From Ignelater luminosus (taxonomy: Eukaryota; Arthropoda; Insecta; Coleoptera; Elateridae): DNA of 64,000 nt. Both the position numbers and the translations under genes were made by a program. The DNA is taken from positions 124,001 to 188,000 of the forward strand of contig VTPC01000791.1 of the NCBI GenBank assembly GCA_011009095.1, in the 5' to 3' direction. Shown piece by piece: positions 21,835 to 32,690 of the stretch (positions are counted from its first letter, which is position 1; every line of letters begins with the position of its first letter). The notes under the pieces are model-generated. The model made no database searches and was not told the origin of the DNA. It worked only from the letters and a program-made list of their open reading frames with translations.

Positions 21835-21985
21835 TCTCTTCTTCTAGATTGTTCAACCTATACAAACAGGTAAGGGGAACAAAATTAATTTTTGTAAAGG
21901 ACCACCAAATCAATCGAGTTTCGGCGGTTTCATCACTTTCAAAATTAGTTTACCTCCAAACTTCTTATTTGATTGGCTTAATATT
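21835..21985 (+). repeat. Dispersed repeat R6, copy A
   Basis: The segment resembles 45075-45205: TCTAGATTG.TTA, AAGGGGAACAA.ATTAAT, CTTTCAAAATTAGTT and AACTTCTTA.TTTGATTGGC are shared in order. Copy A has about 20 additional bases. Non-coding. Confidence 0.55.
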
Positions 21986-22312
21986 CACACCTTGGAACGC
22001 ACGCATCCAAACCTAACTGGTCAAAACCTAAATTAATCACAAATCTCTAAGTTTTAAATTACATACCTGTTCTGTATACATGAATGAGATTAGATGGTTT
22101 TAATTGAGACCGCAAGGCATAAACATAAAATTCAGGCCCATAGCCAAAGAGCCAGAAGTGACTTGGCCACTTCTAAGAAATCTTGAGCTACCCTAGAACT
22201 AATGTTTATCAAATTAATATTCTTTGTATTTACGCTCCTATTTAATGAAGGTATATACCTAATTAATTCTTAATCATCAATTTGGGAAATAAGCCCTTAG
22301 TAGCTTTTACGT
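21986..22312. other. Unassigned sequence
   Basis: Nothing was recognised. Confidence 0.35.
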
Positions 22313-23060
22313 CATTATCTTACTTCCTGTTTTTGGGTAGCCACCTGCTGGTACTTCCAAAGTCGTTATAACTTTGGGTCTCTCCTTCGAGAGTACCTAT
22401 AAGGATTGAGTACTATCAAACTGAGTTCTTCAAGAATTCCTTTCAGACCTTCCTTCTGTTTTTGTCCTACTGAGCAGTTTAGTTTACGCATCGAACAAAA
22501 TAGAAGCCTTTCATGGCCCGAGTCATTGCTAAACCGACGTCTAAATAACAGAACGGCATCTCGACGTGTCAATCATATCAGAGGCGAAATCTCTTCTTCA
22601 GAAGGGTTTTCCCTTAACGTGGTTGACACATCGAGCTACCGTTCTCCCTTTATAAGAGTGCACGAAACGTTGAGTTATATTATAATTCAACACTGACACG
22701 ATCTAATCTCGAAACAAGTCGATTTATACTTTATGCATTGTTTTTCTTTTTTAGAGAGGTTCTTGTTTCACCCAACTGTGTTAGTTACGTTCCTTTTTAT
22801 TTGAAGACAGTTTTTGTTGTCGGATATAATGATTGCCTTCTCTATTTACTTTATAGTAACTTTCAAGATTTTACCTGTCTTTAATGTTATTATTAGTTCT
22901 CTTAAGATTTAAACATTTCTGAGATTTTGTTATATCAAAGTGGTTGCGTCTGCGATCTAAACAACTTTTTTCATCAGACACTTTCTAATTTTAGCAAAGC
23001 CACTAGCGTAGTTAGTAGCTATTGTGATATTGATTGTTGTTGTTGTTTTGTGGCTGAGTG
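22313..23060 (-). pseudogene. Second fragment of the APE-type LINE, split by an insertion
   Basis: Two pieces resemble the LINE at 13390-16215. The block at 22330-22350 (CTTCCTGTTTTTGGGTAG) matches 14430-14450. The block at 22790-23045 matches about 14600-14815 (TTTGAGG/AAGACAGTTTTT..., then GCCACTAGCGTAGTTAGTAG against CTACTAACATAATTAGTGG). Between them, about 22405-22740, sits foreign sequence that includes the Penelope-associated repeat. No intact frame remains. Confidence 0.55.
22500..22690 (+). repeat. Penelope-associated repeat, second copy, inserted in a LINE fragment
   Basis: Similar to 20190-20345 in the same orientation (CTTTCATGGCCCGAGTCATT). Both strands happen to be open here (22366-22572 minus and 22406-22696 plus), but neither frame shows a family motif. 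Confidence 0.45.
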
Positions 23061-23169
23061 CCCTTAGACCTCCTGGTTTTAAACTGATTTGAAGAATTAA
23101 TAATAATAATAATAATGGTACAAGGTTTCTCAAGAACATAGAACTAAGTTTATTAAAAATTTCTTATTT

Positions 23170-23345
23170 TTTTAAAATAGCCCGACCGGGCCAGTTGGGC
23201 TTCTCGGGCTGTCAAGCCGTTTGGGTCTGTCGGGCTTTTCGAACCGATTAAGAAGTTACCTATTTTTCTTTCTGTGAAGTTTATCCCAATCGGATGGGCC
23301 GAACCGAGTTTGAAATCTCGTCCCCTGCAGGATTCGCTATTTAGA
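23170..23345 (+). repeat. Minisatellite-bearing element, copy C (short)
   Basis: Only a few repeat units remain (GCCCGACCGGGCCAGTTGGG, CTTCTCGGGCTGTC, GTTTGGGTCTGTCGGGC). They are followed by the conserved tail: CGATTAAGAAGTTACC, GAAGTTTATCCCAATCGG, then TCTCGTCCCCTGCAGGATTC. The tail is better kept than the repeat block, so the copy is a 5'-shortened or repeat-contracted version of the element at 716-1595. Confidence 0.7.
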
Positions 23346-23699
23346 CTCTGCACAGGAGAAAGGAACAGTGTGTAAATAGCAGATTGCCTCGATTGGATTG
23401 TTTCTACTTTCGATAGACGCTGGGTTTTAATTCTTGCGTGGAGGAGAAACGAGTGGCCATTCATGACATCCTAAGAACTCCTCTTGTAAATCCAAGAAAA
23501 ATATTCAAGCATCCTCCTTGTTCATGCTCCCCTCAAGCTGCTTTTGGACCTGGAGAACATTCTCAATAGCATTTTGTTATTCTTAATATAACAGTCAGAC
23601 TCTAACCGACAACCTATATCCCCCCGAAGGACTGAACAAGTCTTGCCAATTCACTTCACACACAAAAAATGGATTCAGGCTTTGCACAATCGTAAGTAA
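23346..23699. other. Unassigned sequence
   Basis: Nothing was recognised. A minus-strand frame at 23464-23153 overlaps the minisatellite tail and is not credible. Confidence 0.35.
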
Positions 23700-23945
23700 G
23701 AACTAAGAAGTAAAAAGCCGCTATTCGTAATTCTAGTAAACTGCAGTAATGGCTTACTCGTTGTGATTGCTTTTAGATAACGCGGCGTTTGACAATGAGA
23801 TGAATTCCTCTTGGATTGACCCGACTAGACATTTTACACTTTCTCCCTGTTTATTATGTAGCATTCGATGGATGCTGAGCAGCGTTCTCCATTAGGAATT
23901 ACAAACTATCCCTGGAGAGGGTTATAGCTTGTACTGGTCACTAAC
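23700..23945 (+). pseudogene. Possible LINE reverse transcriptase scrap
   Basis: A plus-strand frame reads NAAFDNE (about 23780), IRWMLSSVLH (about 23860) and GYSLYWSLT (about 23925). The order resembles the GAFDN ... WI..ML..R...H ... GGVLSPLLWSL series of R1/LOA-like LINE reverse transcriptases. The match is short and degenerate, so the call is tentative. Confidence 0.35.
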
Positions 23946-24779
23946 GTAACTATGATTTCACTTTATTAACTTTATTAACGGGCAGTTTAGTATTAATTCT
24001 ATTAATATTTTCAAACTTTTGTTTGTTGTAAAACAGTTTAAAGACTGGTTGAATGGTTGAGTATACAGTTGTCTTGACACTTGTAAAACATTTATAGTTA
24101 AATGGCTAAATAGTCCATGGGTCAAGTAGGTGTTTTTAGTAAAAATTGAGAGGAATTGGATGCTGGATACAGAGATGAAAGGGGAAAGATCAAGGAAACA
24201 CCACATTGCGGGTACTTAACTTCTTGACAGTATCCACTGCAAGAGAACAAAAACAAAAACCACACCGAGCAAATGTGAAATCATTACACAATGGTTGGTA
24301 TCCAGTATAGAAGTTACAGAGTTTATACAAACGGTAGACCTAAGTAAACCTTACTCCAAAGGTTTGTTATCCACCTTTGTGGGTATAAATATAACATAAA
24401 AAGAAATCTGTGGCATACATATTCAAAACAATTACTGAAAAGGTATGCAAACGCCTGCATTTTTGTGCAATCAAAAAGTTTAAAATTGTAAAAACTGATT
24501 TTGCTACAGATGAATTTTAAGCATGCTAATCGAAAGGAAAAGCTTCTGGTTATATTTTCGCATTTATAAGCTCAGTACAAGCGAATTCAAATTGTTGAGT
24601 TGAGTACCTAACAAAAGTACATAGAACTGTTTCCGATTTTTACTATACCTAATCCTTTTCTTTCGACACCTACACTTTGGGAGGATCAACTATCAGGATT
24701 ATATGTTCTCCACCTAACATGGAAATGCAGACATCCTCAATAAGCTTGAAAGCTAAATCTCAAGCGTGAGACTCGAGTC
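23946..24779. other. Unassigned sequence
   Basis: AT-rich. Nothing was recognised. Confidence 0.4.
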
Positions 24780-25290
24780 TATCTGTTAGTGCTACCACTT
24801 TAATTCCCTTGTTTACAAGTATGCACGCTGTGGGAGTTTCGTGTGAACTACTACAGATTGGTTTACCATTTACCCTTATAAATGTAAGGTTTTTGAATAA
24901 GAACTATGCCACAGCCTTGCTTCATCACCTTGTAGAGCACAGAGGTTGTTGCTTTGTTGTGATGGAGGTTTATCTAGATTACCCCTATCATCGAACTCTT
25001 ACTCAGCCTATTATTACTCATGTCACACTTTACGAGTATAGAGAGAATAAAAGTCCTCACCGGCAGAGTCCCATTTATTGGTATTAGGCTAAATACTCTG
25101 GGAGGGGTCACCTGGTACCTCGGAGGCTCCGTTGGTAACACTCTTACTCTGATGTCGTTTACTCCTTTGGCATAATGCCCCTAACAGCTTGAAGTTAGGT
25201 TGTTTTACTCTCCAGCCAAGATCCAGCGAACGTGCCGCTGCGTGAAGGTTGTGGTCTTGAGAATCACAGGGTTGGAATGCAAGGCCTTAC
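24780..25290 (-). pseudogene. Third fragment of the APE-type LINE, internally deleted
   Basis: 24800-24985 matches the endonuclease start of the LINE at about 15005-15215: GTTTACAAGTATGCACGCT against GTCTACAAGTACGCATGCTC, and CACAGCCTTGCTTCATCACC against CACAGCCTTGCCTCATCACC. 25045-25270 matches the LINE 5' region at about 15940-16130 (CGGCAGA.CCC, TACTCTGGGAGG, GCATAA...TTGAAG.T.GG, CTCTCCAGCCAAGATCC). The roughly 700 bases of ORF1 that should lie between them are missing. Confidence 0.65.
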
Positions 25291-25479
25291 AGTAGGACTT
25301 ACTTACTTCAAGAAATGTTTAAACTCTATAATTAGGTAGGCGGTGAAATAAAGTTTATTTGTTGCAAAACAAAAATAACCCTAGGTAGCGTCAGCTTTTG
25401 TACAAAGTTAGCAAACCAACAATAATGGCATAACACTAGATATATTTAACAAAAGAAAATTACTAAAAATAAGGCTTAA
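25291..25479. other. Spacer
   Basis: Nothing was recognised. Confidence 0.3.
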
Positions 25480-26425
25480 TTCGCGAAACAAAACCCGGAA
25501 ATACTTCAAAACAAAGTAAACGTTAATTTACAAACAATGTCCAAACTGATGTCCCTTTACTATTTGACAATGACCATTACGATTTAAAAATTCACCTTGA
25601 ACTCGGTTTATAATTTTTGAACTAAATAATGAGTAGTCGTATTCTGTCTTTTACTTCTTCCAGATTTTCCTGTCTGAGTTCAAACATCTTACTTTTCATA
25701 TAGCCCCATAAAAAACAATCTAAAGGTGCTAGATCTGGGAATCTAACAGCCATTCAATACTTCCCCATCGGGATGTATCTCCTCAGCTTATTTTTCAAAA
25801 AATTTAAATGAATCGGTTCCGTTAAAATGCCATCAAAGAAAAAAGGCCCATATACCCATTTTCGTTCAATACCTGCCCAGACATTTACGCTTTGGGGTCG
25901 TTGGATGCGGCATTCTTAAGCCCACTGTAGATTTGCTGACGTCCAGTACCTACAACTTTGGCGATTTACATGGCCATTTAAAGTGTATGTTGCTTCATCG
26001 GAGAAGATTATGTCTTTTATTAAGTTCGGCCAAATTCTTTGGTGCATTTTCGTTACTTTCTCGTAAAATTCTAGTCTTCTATCAAAGTCGTCTTTAGTTA
26101 ATTCGTGGATTAATCTTACTTTGTAGGGATTCTTACGACCGTGCTGTGGTGAATGTTTTGTTTGAATACCATTTGACGGCTACTTACGTGAGGATTTTCT
26201 GTTATCGATAAATACCTAACATTAGTTTTGTATCTTCTGAAACAGCCAAATTACCAGATTGCTTCGTATCGCTTACACGTCCAACTTCTCTAAGTTGCTT
26301 TTCGATTTGACTAAACAAATGGAGGTCGGTATTCTTGATTAAATAGTCTGCAAGCCTTTTCTTGAGTACTTACTCTGTCTTTATAGCCAAAATCATCAGT
26401 AGAATTTCAATTTTTTCTGTTTCGA
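25480..26425 (-). pseudogene. Tc1/mariner-superfamily transposase relic (DDE_3 type), family 1
   Basis: Minus-strand frames read, in order: HLFSQIEKQLREVGRVSDTK (about 26320, helix-turn-helix region), KIIFSDEATYTLNGHVNRQS (about 26025-25965; first catalytic Asp in SDEATY), SVNVWAGI (about 25890, partly in another frame), GPFFFDGILTEPIHLNFLKN (about 25850-25790), FPDLAPLDCFLWGYMKSKMF (about 25745-25690; final catalytic block, with the third acidic residue in PDLAPLD), and LRQENLEEVKDRIRLL (about 25680). Frameshifts and stops, plus loss of the middle catalytic block, make it a pseudogene. Terminal inverted repeats were not identified. Confidence 0.8.
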
Positions 26426-26451
26426 TAAGCCGCATTTGTAGAATTAATTTA

Positions 26452-26499
<48 letters not shown>
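26452..26499 (+). repeat. (TAA)n microsatellite
   Basis: About 16 uninterrupted TAA units. Confidence 0.95.
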
Positions 26500-27250
26500 T
26501 AAGTATAAAATTACAATCTTTGTCATTATATTATTATTAATAAGAACTAATATTATAACAGATCCTTGAGAAAGTTTAAAAAGTATAAACGAAAGCTTGA
26601 ATTAATGAAATTATTTATTATTTCTTAAAGACCTTTAAACCCGTTAAAAGAAAGAAGATTAAAAAAAACTTTAGTAATCTTTTTTTAAAAAAATTGCATA
26701 TCAATCAGTTGCTTATACTATAATTTTCCGTTTGCTTTTGAATGACCTATAATATCAGCAGAAACACTAAATCAAACTTACCATATTCTCAAGACATTAC
26801 ACCGTAAATAACTTAAGTGTAATTTCCTGCGGTGCATAGTTAAGGCAAGAATAAACAATTTTCTAAAGCAGAATAAAGTTATAAATTTAAGTCAATTAAC
26901 GGTTGGCTAGTGTTATCCGTAAAGTAATATGTTTATTGTGTAAAACCTTTCGTAGCCTGAATTCTGCCTGCCGAGGTAGTATTATTCGAAGTATTCTGCA
27001 CATTGAGAAAAGCCTTTTAAATGTGATGTTAGTATGGAGGTGCATTAAGTTAGTTAGTTACTACATTAAATCCTAAATTTACTACTTGCAACTACCAGGT
27101 TTAAATGAAAAAGGAAAAATTATCAGATGTTAATCTTTAATTTGACTACAGAGTAGTAAATAGAGAATTTTATCACAATGTTTCACTTTTGGCATTTTAA
27201 GAGTATTAATTAACAAAATCATCTAGTTTGTTTTAAAACCTACACTTCAG
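26500..27250. other. Unassigned AT-rich sequence
   Basis: Nothing was recognised. Confidence 0.4.
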
Positions 27251-27495
27251 TAATACAGGGTTTTCATTTGAAAACTTGCCACCTCGAATAACTCTTTCAT
27301 TAATAAAATTATCAAAAATCACTGATACACGTCGATTTTGTTTTGGAGGGGGACATTTAATAACCTATTCTAATCAGTTGGCAGTACCCCATGTGTAATA
27401 CATCATTTTAAAGGGTATGAAATTCTCAATCTTTTACATCAAAGAAAATTAAAATCGGCCCAGCCGTTCGTGAGCTAGAGTCAGAAATGTTTTTA
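27251..27495 (+). mobile_element. Possible DNA-transposon terminal fragment
   Basis: ACAGGGTTTTCATTTGAAAA at 27256, a GTCGATTTTG...GGGGGACA stretch, and GGCCCAGCCGTTCGTGAGCT at 27457 resemble the non-coding ends of insect DNA transposons. No transposase was found next to it. Confidence 0.35.
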
Positions 27496-28849
27496 ATTCA
27501 ATCAATACATATCGTCTTAAATTAAGGTAAATTCTTTATCAAACCGTCAGAGATACAAAACCTTGAGAGGCCTGTGTTGAAATTTGTGAGAACGCAAACC
27601 TTCAAGGTTGGAAATTTTTCAATTGCGCAATAGTCGAACTTTCCATTGGTGTTGTTCCCCAGGATAAATTGGCACTTGTCCACTGAGACCCTTTTAAGGC
27701 AATTATTTGCATTTGGTCTCCAATTATGGCTTCAAAAACTTTGTGTGTAAAAAAAGAAAAAAGCATGTGCCTTTTTTGAGATCTTGGGTGCAACACGAAA
27801 GATTCTGTATTTCAGCTACAAACCAATAACAGAATCACAGTACGATATGGGGTTCCTTATTTTGCATAAATCAGTAGATGGAAGTTTTTCCGCGACGATA
27901 TACTTCAGTTCAAAGTTGTGCACAAGTAACTGTCTTATTTGCGAAGAAAAACACTAAACTTTTGGAATTTTTTACCGCCAAGCCTCGGTGAATTATTACT
28001 GCAGAAATAAAGTAACAATCAAAACGTAAAAGTGTAACAAAATTTATTTCAGCTTTTCTGGAAACCTTCCAAAGCTTATTTGGTGTATCCAAAACTGCCC
28101 GTAGGTAAAGAATAATTACCTAGTCCTACTATGATTTCTATTACAAATATATTGTCAACAAGAGAGAAACTAAAATATTTGTTTACATTGACAACGCAGA
28201 TTAAGTTTTTAGAACTTTTCTTAAGTTTCCTTGTTCTCAGCCGTTTGTTTTCCACAATCAAATTGAGCCCCATTTCAGAATTGTGTGTATTTCTTTACCC
28301 TCTCCAGGTGTGTCCAGCCGCAAGACTACAGCAAACAGAATTACTGCCTTTTTACCATACTATAGTTTATAATCTGGGTTTCCAAAAACCATAAATTCAA
28401 GGCTCAGGTGAGCAGTTGAGGCCTGCTACACAATTAGAGGGGTAGCTAGTTACTTTAATCTTTTACTAAATTTGTGGTACGTAGATTCTTCTAATCTGCT
28501 GTGTTGATTTCTTCTACGCGCAAACAATTTAGAGCAATGGTTTCCGATATTTAACAAACATGTCAGAACGTGTGAGTCATTTAAAAGTAGCCTGAGCTTG
28601 TATTTCTCTTGAAAAATGGTTTGCAGTTCACTTTAGATTTTGAGATTCCTAAAGAACACGGCACGCAGATGATTCCTCTCATAAACACGTCTCTAGGACA
28701 CCGTTACATTTGATGTGAGAACCAAGTAGGCTGCTGCCGTTCTTGCTATAGTCTTTACTTACTCAAACATCCTCTTATCCAATCTGGGCTATGAGTAGTC
28801 TATAAAGCTTTGAAGAACATCTTCGATGTGATAAATCTCTTTCAGCTAT
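27496..28849. other. Unassigned sequence
   Basis: Several short frames on both strands (27602-27796, 27910-28394) have no recognisable motif. Confidence 0.35.
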
Positions 28850-29799
28850 AAACCTAGAGAAAGAGTCGCAAAGTTGATGTCTGGACTACAATAACATGAC
28901 AGCTCCACGCCATCTTCAGCACACCTTTCAGCATCTATAGCAATGATCCGATCTTGAAATGTTTCTTGAAACGTAACAAAGACTTCAACTTGCGTAAAGT
29001 AATAATTTTAGACTATTCAACAACGATGTGTTTCAGGTCAGTAACTACCTGTAAATTGAACCCTATAATACCTCCATTAAACAGTAAGTTCCCATGAATA
29101 GATTGCTTTGGAGCTTTGTAGTTGACGTCAAAAAACGAGATTCTGAAAATTTCTTTCATAATTTACTGAGCAAAATGTTGTGTGACTGTGCGTTAGATCA
29201 CAGTAGGGGAAAGCTTTCTAACACTTATAATCCAAAATGGCCGCCTTGTTTCTCAAAGCAAGTATTGAAACGCTTGTGTTATCGTCATACGCCCCATCTC
29301 TTTCGTGGGGAATTCCTTCGGCCTCTCCGGATTGTTACGACGTGATGTTCTCTGAAATAGTCCACAGTCTATAGCTAGAACCGGGGATTGAGTTCTAGTA
29401 TCCTAAAAAGTCAGGTTTCAGTACTGAAAGAAAGTCCGAACATTTCTTTGAAGCCATTTTTAATTTGGCTTTGTGGACAGAGATCCAATATTAAGAGTTT
29501 ACATTTACATCCTATTTTGCGCAGTAATGAAAGAAGAACTCCTCACCAAACCATGACCGAAAAATAGTAATGCCATTTTTTGCACTCTCATCACGAGTAG
29601 AATGAATATAAATCTTATTATTCTGAAAGTTGTATTGCTTCCCGATGGTGAAGATTTGCTTGTTTACAAAGAAGATGTTTTTGTGTTTATCTCTCTTTTC
29701 ATCTATCACATCGCCTTTTAAAAGAAAGTAAGAAAATGTCTCTTCGACCATGTGCTTTTGTATCATCAGTCGGATTTCAGTCTTGGGCGTCTTGACCAA
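28850..29799 (-). pseudogene. Tc1/mariner-superfamily transposase relic, family 2
   Basis: The best part is the frame 29799-29512. After a KRDKHKNIFFVNKQIFTIGK stretch it continues QYNFQNNKIYIHSTRDES, matching the first catalytic block (DEK.FT....N.QN..IY..S) of mariner/Tc1 relatives found in nematodes and moths, with the acidic residue altered. Farther down, SVHKAKLKMASK (about 29460) could be the HKA.. block after the second Asp. Later similarity is too weak to trust. Terminal repeats were not seen. The lower boundary is uncertain. Confidence 0.5.
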
Positions 29800-30479
29800 A
29801 CCGTGTCTTTATGTGGTCGAGGTTTTTTTTATAACTAGTTTAATTCACTTTAAATTCAGTGTTTGGAAATTCCGACAATCTAGAAAGGGAATTCCCCGCA
29901 TTCGTAAAGGAAAATCAAAAGCCACTGTTGTTGTTGATACCCCTATCGCAGATACTAAAAATCTTGACACAAGTCCCTAGAAGCACAATGATCAAAAAGG
30001 AAATCATCTCCCTTCCCGATATGTTATCTCGCAGTTGTGTACTACTTGGTGTTCCTGAATATAAAATTGACAACCAATGTCAGATAAACTTGACTAGATT
30101 TCGGTTTAAGGACATCTGTAAGGAAACTTGAGGAAATTTTAGAAATCGACTTAAGTTTGCAAAGAAGTTATGAAATCACAAACAGTTGCAATTTTTTATT
30201 CTTCTATTATTGTACTTCCATGATTCTTTCTACCCGTGACTTTGAACTTGTGCATTCTGTAAGAGAAACTGACATAGCGACATCTAACAATATTCGTACA
30301 GATTATCAGAAATTTGCTAAAAATGGTTTTCAACCGTAATCTTTTTCTGTTATTCTATATTTCATTCTTCTTCCCAACTTAATCTTTAGAAGAATAAAGA
30401 CTCCTATTCTTGTTTTGATTTTTTCAATTTGTAATAACGTTACACATTTTGAAAAATTAATTTATGCTGCCTCCTTATC
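29800..30479. other. Unassigned sequence
   Basis: Overlapping plus-strand frames at 29750-29980, 29859-30131 and 30157-30339 lie here. The 29859 frame (SRSCVLLGVPEYKIDNQCQI in its second half) is not one I recognise. No supporting splice sites were found. Confidence 0.3.
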
Positions 30480-31520
30480 ACTTCTATTTAATCTGCCTGC
30501 AGCTTGGATTGCATACTCTTCAATGCAACTTTTGTAGGCCTCAGTTTAATAATTTGTTTCTGATTAACTACATGGTCTCTCCATATTCTCAGGTTAACAT
30601 TATTTAATTGTGTTTTTACTAGATTTAACTTATCCAGCAATACCAAGCTTGAACTGGAAATTCCATTAATTCCACTTTTGTTGTAAGTTTCTTTTTAGAT
30701 GTGATGCTTACTATTCTTTTCTATTAGTTTTGAATGGGACTGAAATGATGGGATTGCACTGGCTAGTTCTTTTGTTGATCATACTGTTTTGCCTTATGCA
30801 AAGGTCCTGAAAAATAAAATCTTCCCAAACAAGCCAACATTTTATTCTGCAGTACTTCAAGGTACTTTGTGACATTTGTTATCCTAGATACGATATGTAG
30901 TCGACCAAAACAGCTTGATCAGACATGAAACCCCATACCATGATAGCTGTGCACAGTTTGGTGAATATTCTTCTTCAGGAAATCTTCTAGTGCACGTATT
31001 TCCGGCACGATTGTTGATATTAAAAGCTGCCACTAAATAACAGCTTCTGCCATTGGTCTGAGATGCAGTTTCTATGTTATTTAACTCTTCTTCTTTTTCT
31101 CGGAAACAAATGGATTCTTCTGTAGTCTACACTCTTATAGCCCACAACCAGCCAGTCGTCGCCTTACAGTAAAAATACACACCCTAATATTGGTAGCTTT
31201 CAACCATAACTTACTTAATTGCAGCGGAATTAAGATTTGTTCTTCTTAAGACAGCATCATCTCGATTTGAGGCTTTTCTTGGTCGGCTATTATTTAGTTT
31301 CTCATCACTCTTTCCTGTTTCAGCATATTTTCTGATAACAGGAATAACTGAAGCCTGATAATACATTTAACTTTGGTGGATATTTTACACCTTCTTTATA
31401 ATGAAAAATAATCTTCCGTCGCTTTTGATCTAATAATTTTGTTTGTTTATTTTGGGACATCATTTTGCAACTTTCGAAAAAATTAATAACTAGAATGGGT
31501 TCTAACATGAATTCTACTCG
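30480..31520 (-). pseudogene. Tc1-like transposase relic
   Basis: Minus-strand pieces in order: MMSQNKQTKLLDQKRRKIIF (31464-31405, N-terminal helix-turn-helix region), FTVRRRLAGCGL (about 31175) and LQKNPFVSEKKKKS (about 31130): the S..TVRRRL...GL....R.KPFLS.K..K block of Tc1. Then NCAQLSWYGV (about 30955), GRLHIVSRITNVTKYLEVLQ (about 30905; the G....I...T...YL.VL block after the first Asp), and weak similarity to about 30660. Numerous stops and shifts are present. The catalytic triad is not intact. Confidence 0.7.
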
Positions 31521-31894
31521 AGGGATTGTTCGAAGAAGAGGAAATGCAACTGAGCACTAGAAGAAACCATAAAAAGCCATAAAACAAAGCTAATTATACT
31601 ATAAGATTTAGATGCAAGGGTCGGGTGGGACGTAGAGAAGTGGGAGGGAACAATCGAACTTCAAGAAGGAGAAACTTCAAACTGCCCCAGTTTTATATAC
31701 ATGATGGTCTTATAATGGCAAATACATTTTTTCTAGCATAAAGAACTATGTACATAGAATAACTAAAGAAGTTGCGAATTGTGAAGAAAAATCGCTAACA
31801 GACTATTATCCAAAGAGCTAAAAAGAAGAAATTGAAAATGTGAGAATTAAGAAAAGTCACGGAATTGGAAACGATCATTATTTTCTAGAACGTA
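31521..31894. other. Unassigned sequence
   Basis: Nothing clear. A stretch near 31860-31900 could belong to the following transposase relic. Confidence 0.3.
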
Positions 31895-32160
31895 GTTTTC
31901 TAAAAATGGTCCTATATCGTGGCTCCCGCAGCCCCTGATTTAAATCCTTGGAATTTTTTCGTTTGGGATTTTCTGAAGGAAAAGGTTTACCAAACACCTC
32001 CAGAAAATGTTTTAACAATTTTCTTTAAGGTAATGAGCTAGCTTATAATTTCAATATCTCATTCTGTTCTTGAAATATTGAAAAAACAAAAAATTCTAAA
32101 TGAAACTATAACACGCTGTATATCGGAAACGGTTCAATTTCGGATCGTGTTTACTGACTT
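31895..32160 (+). pseudogene. Tc1/mariner-superfamily transposase C-terminal fragment
   Basis: A frame reads APAAPDLNPWNFFVWDFLKE (about 31923), then KVYQTPPENVL: the final catalytic block (PDL.P.DFFLWG.LK) with the last Asp replaced by Asn (PWN). The continuation HSVLEILKKQ and TRCISETVQF resembles the C-terminal helices. The 3' side contains TCGGAAACGGTTCAA and a GCTGTATATC word, like the non-coding ends of this transposon class. Confidence 0.6.
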
Positions 32161-32459
32161 ATTTTGCTTGTTTGAAGTTCTAGAATACGCTTTTAACGAA
32201 TTTATAGCAAAGTATCTCAATGTTTGGAGATTTTCCTGATTTTTATTTCTCTGATTGAGTTTGTGTTGTTTATTTGACTTCTCATATATTTTGTTTTCGT
32301 CTAATCTCTTGCAAGAGATCTAGAATATGTCACATTTGTGACACACTCTTTCATCGGTAATTGAAGCTAAGCGTTGGAAGAAATGCTGAACTAAATTTTG
32401 AAGTCATTTTTGGATTTATTTAAAAGATTATCATAAATTCAATCACAGATTCTAACTTA
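32161..32459. other. Spacer, probably transposon flank
   Basis: Nothing was recognised. Confidence 0.3.
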
Positions 32460-32690
32460 TCTATCTAAACGTACTTGGAAATTCTTTTAATCCACTTAAA
32501 ATTACATTTCAGGCATTTAAAATTGCTTTAGATGCTGAAATCTTATTTAAGTAAATTTTTTGAAAAGGCTAAGCCTAACACTCACTTTTTGTAGTATTTG
32601 TAATGAAATTTGCACAGTAATGATAGGCATGAGGTGCCTTACCCCTGTGTCTAAAAACAAAAGAGCAACTGATCTTAAAGCGCGCGAGAA
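32460..32690 (-). repeat. Dispersed repeat R2, copy B
   Basis: This is the inverted partner of 5160-5400. On the minus strand the key block AGGCTTAGCCTTTTCAAAAA is preceded by ACAAATACTACAAAAAGTGA and AAGGCACCTCATGCCTATCA. Confidence 0.55.
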
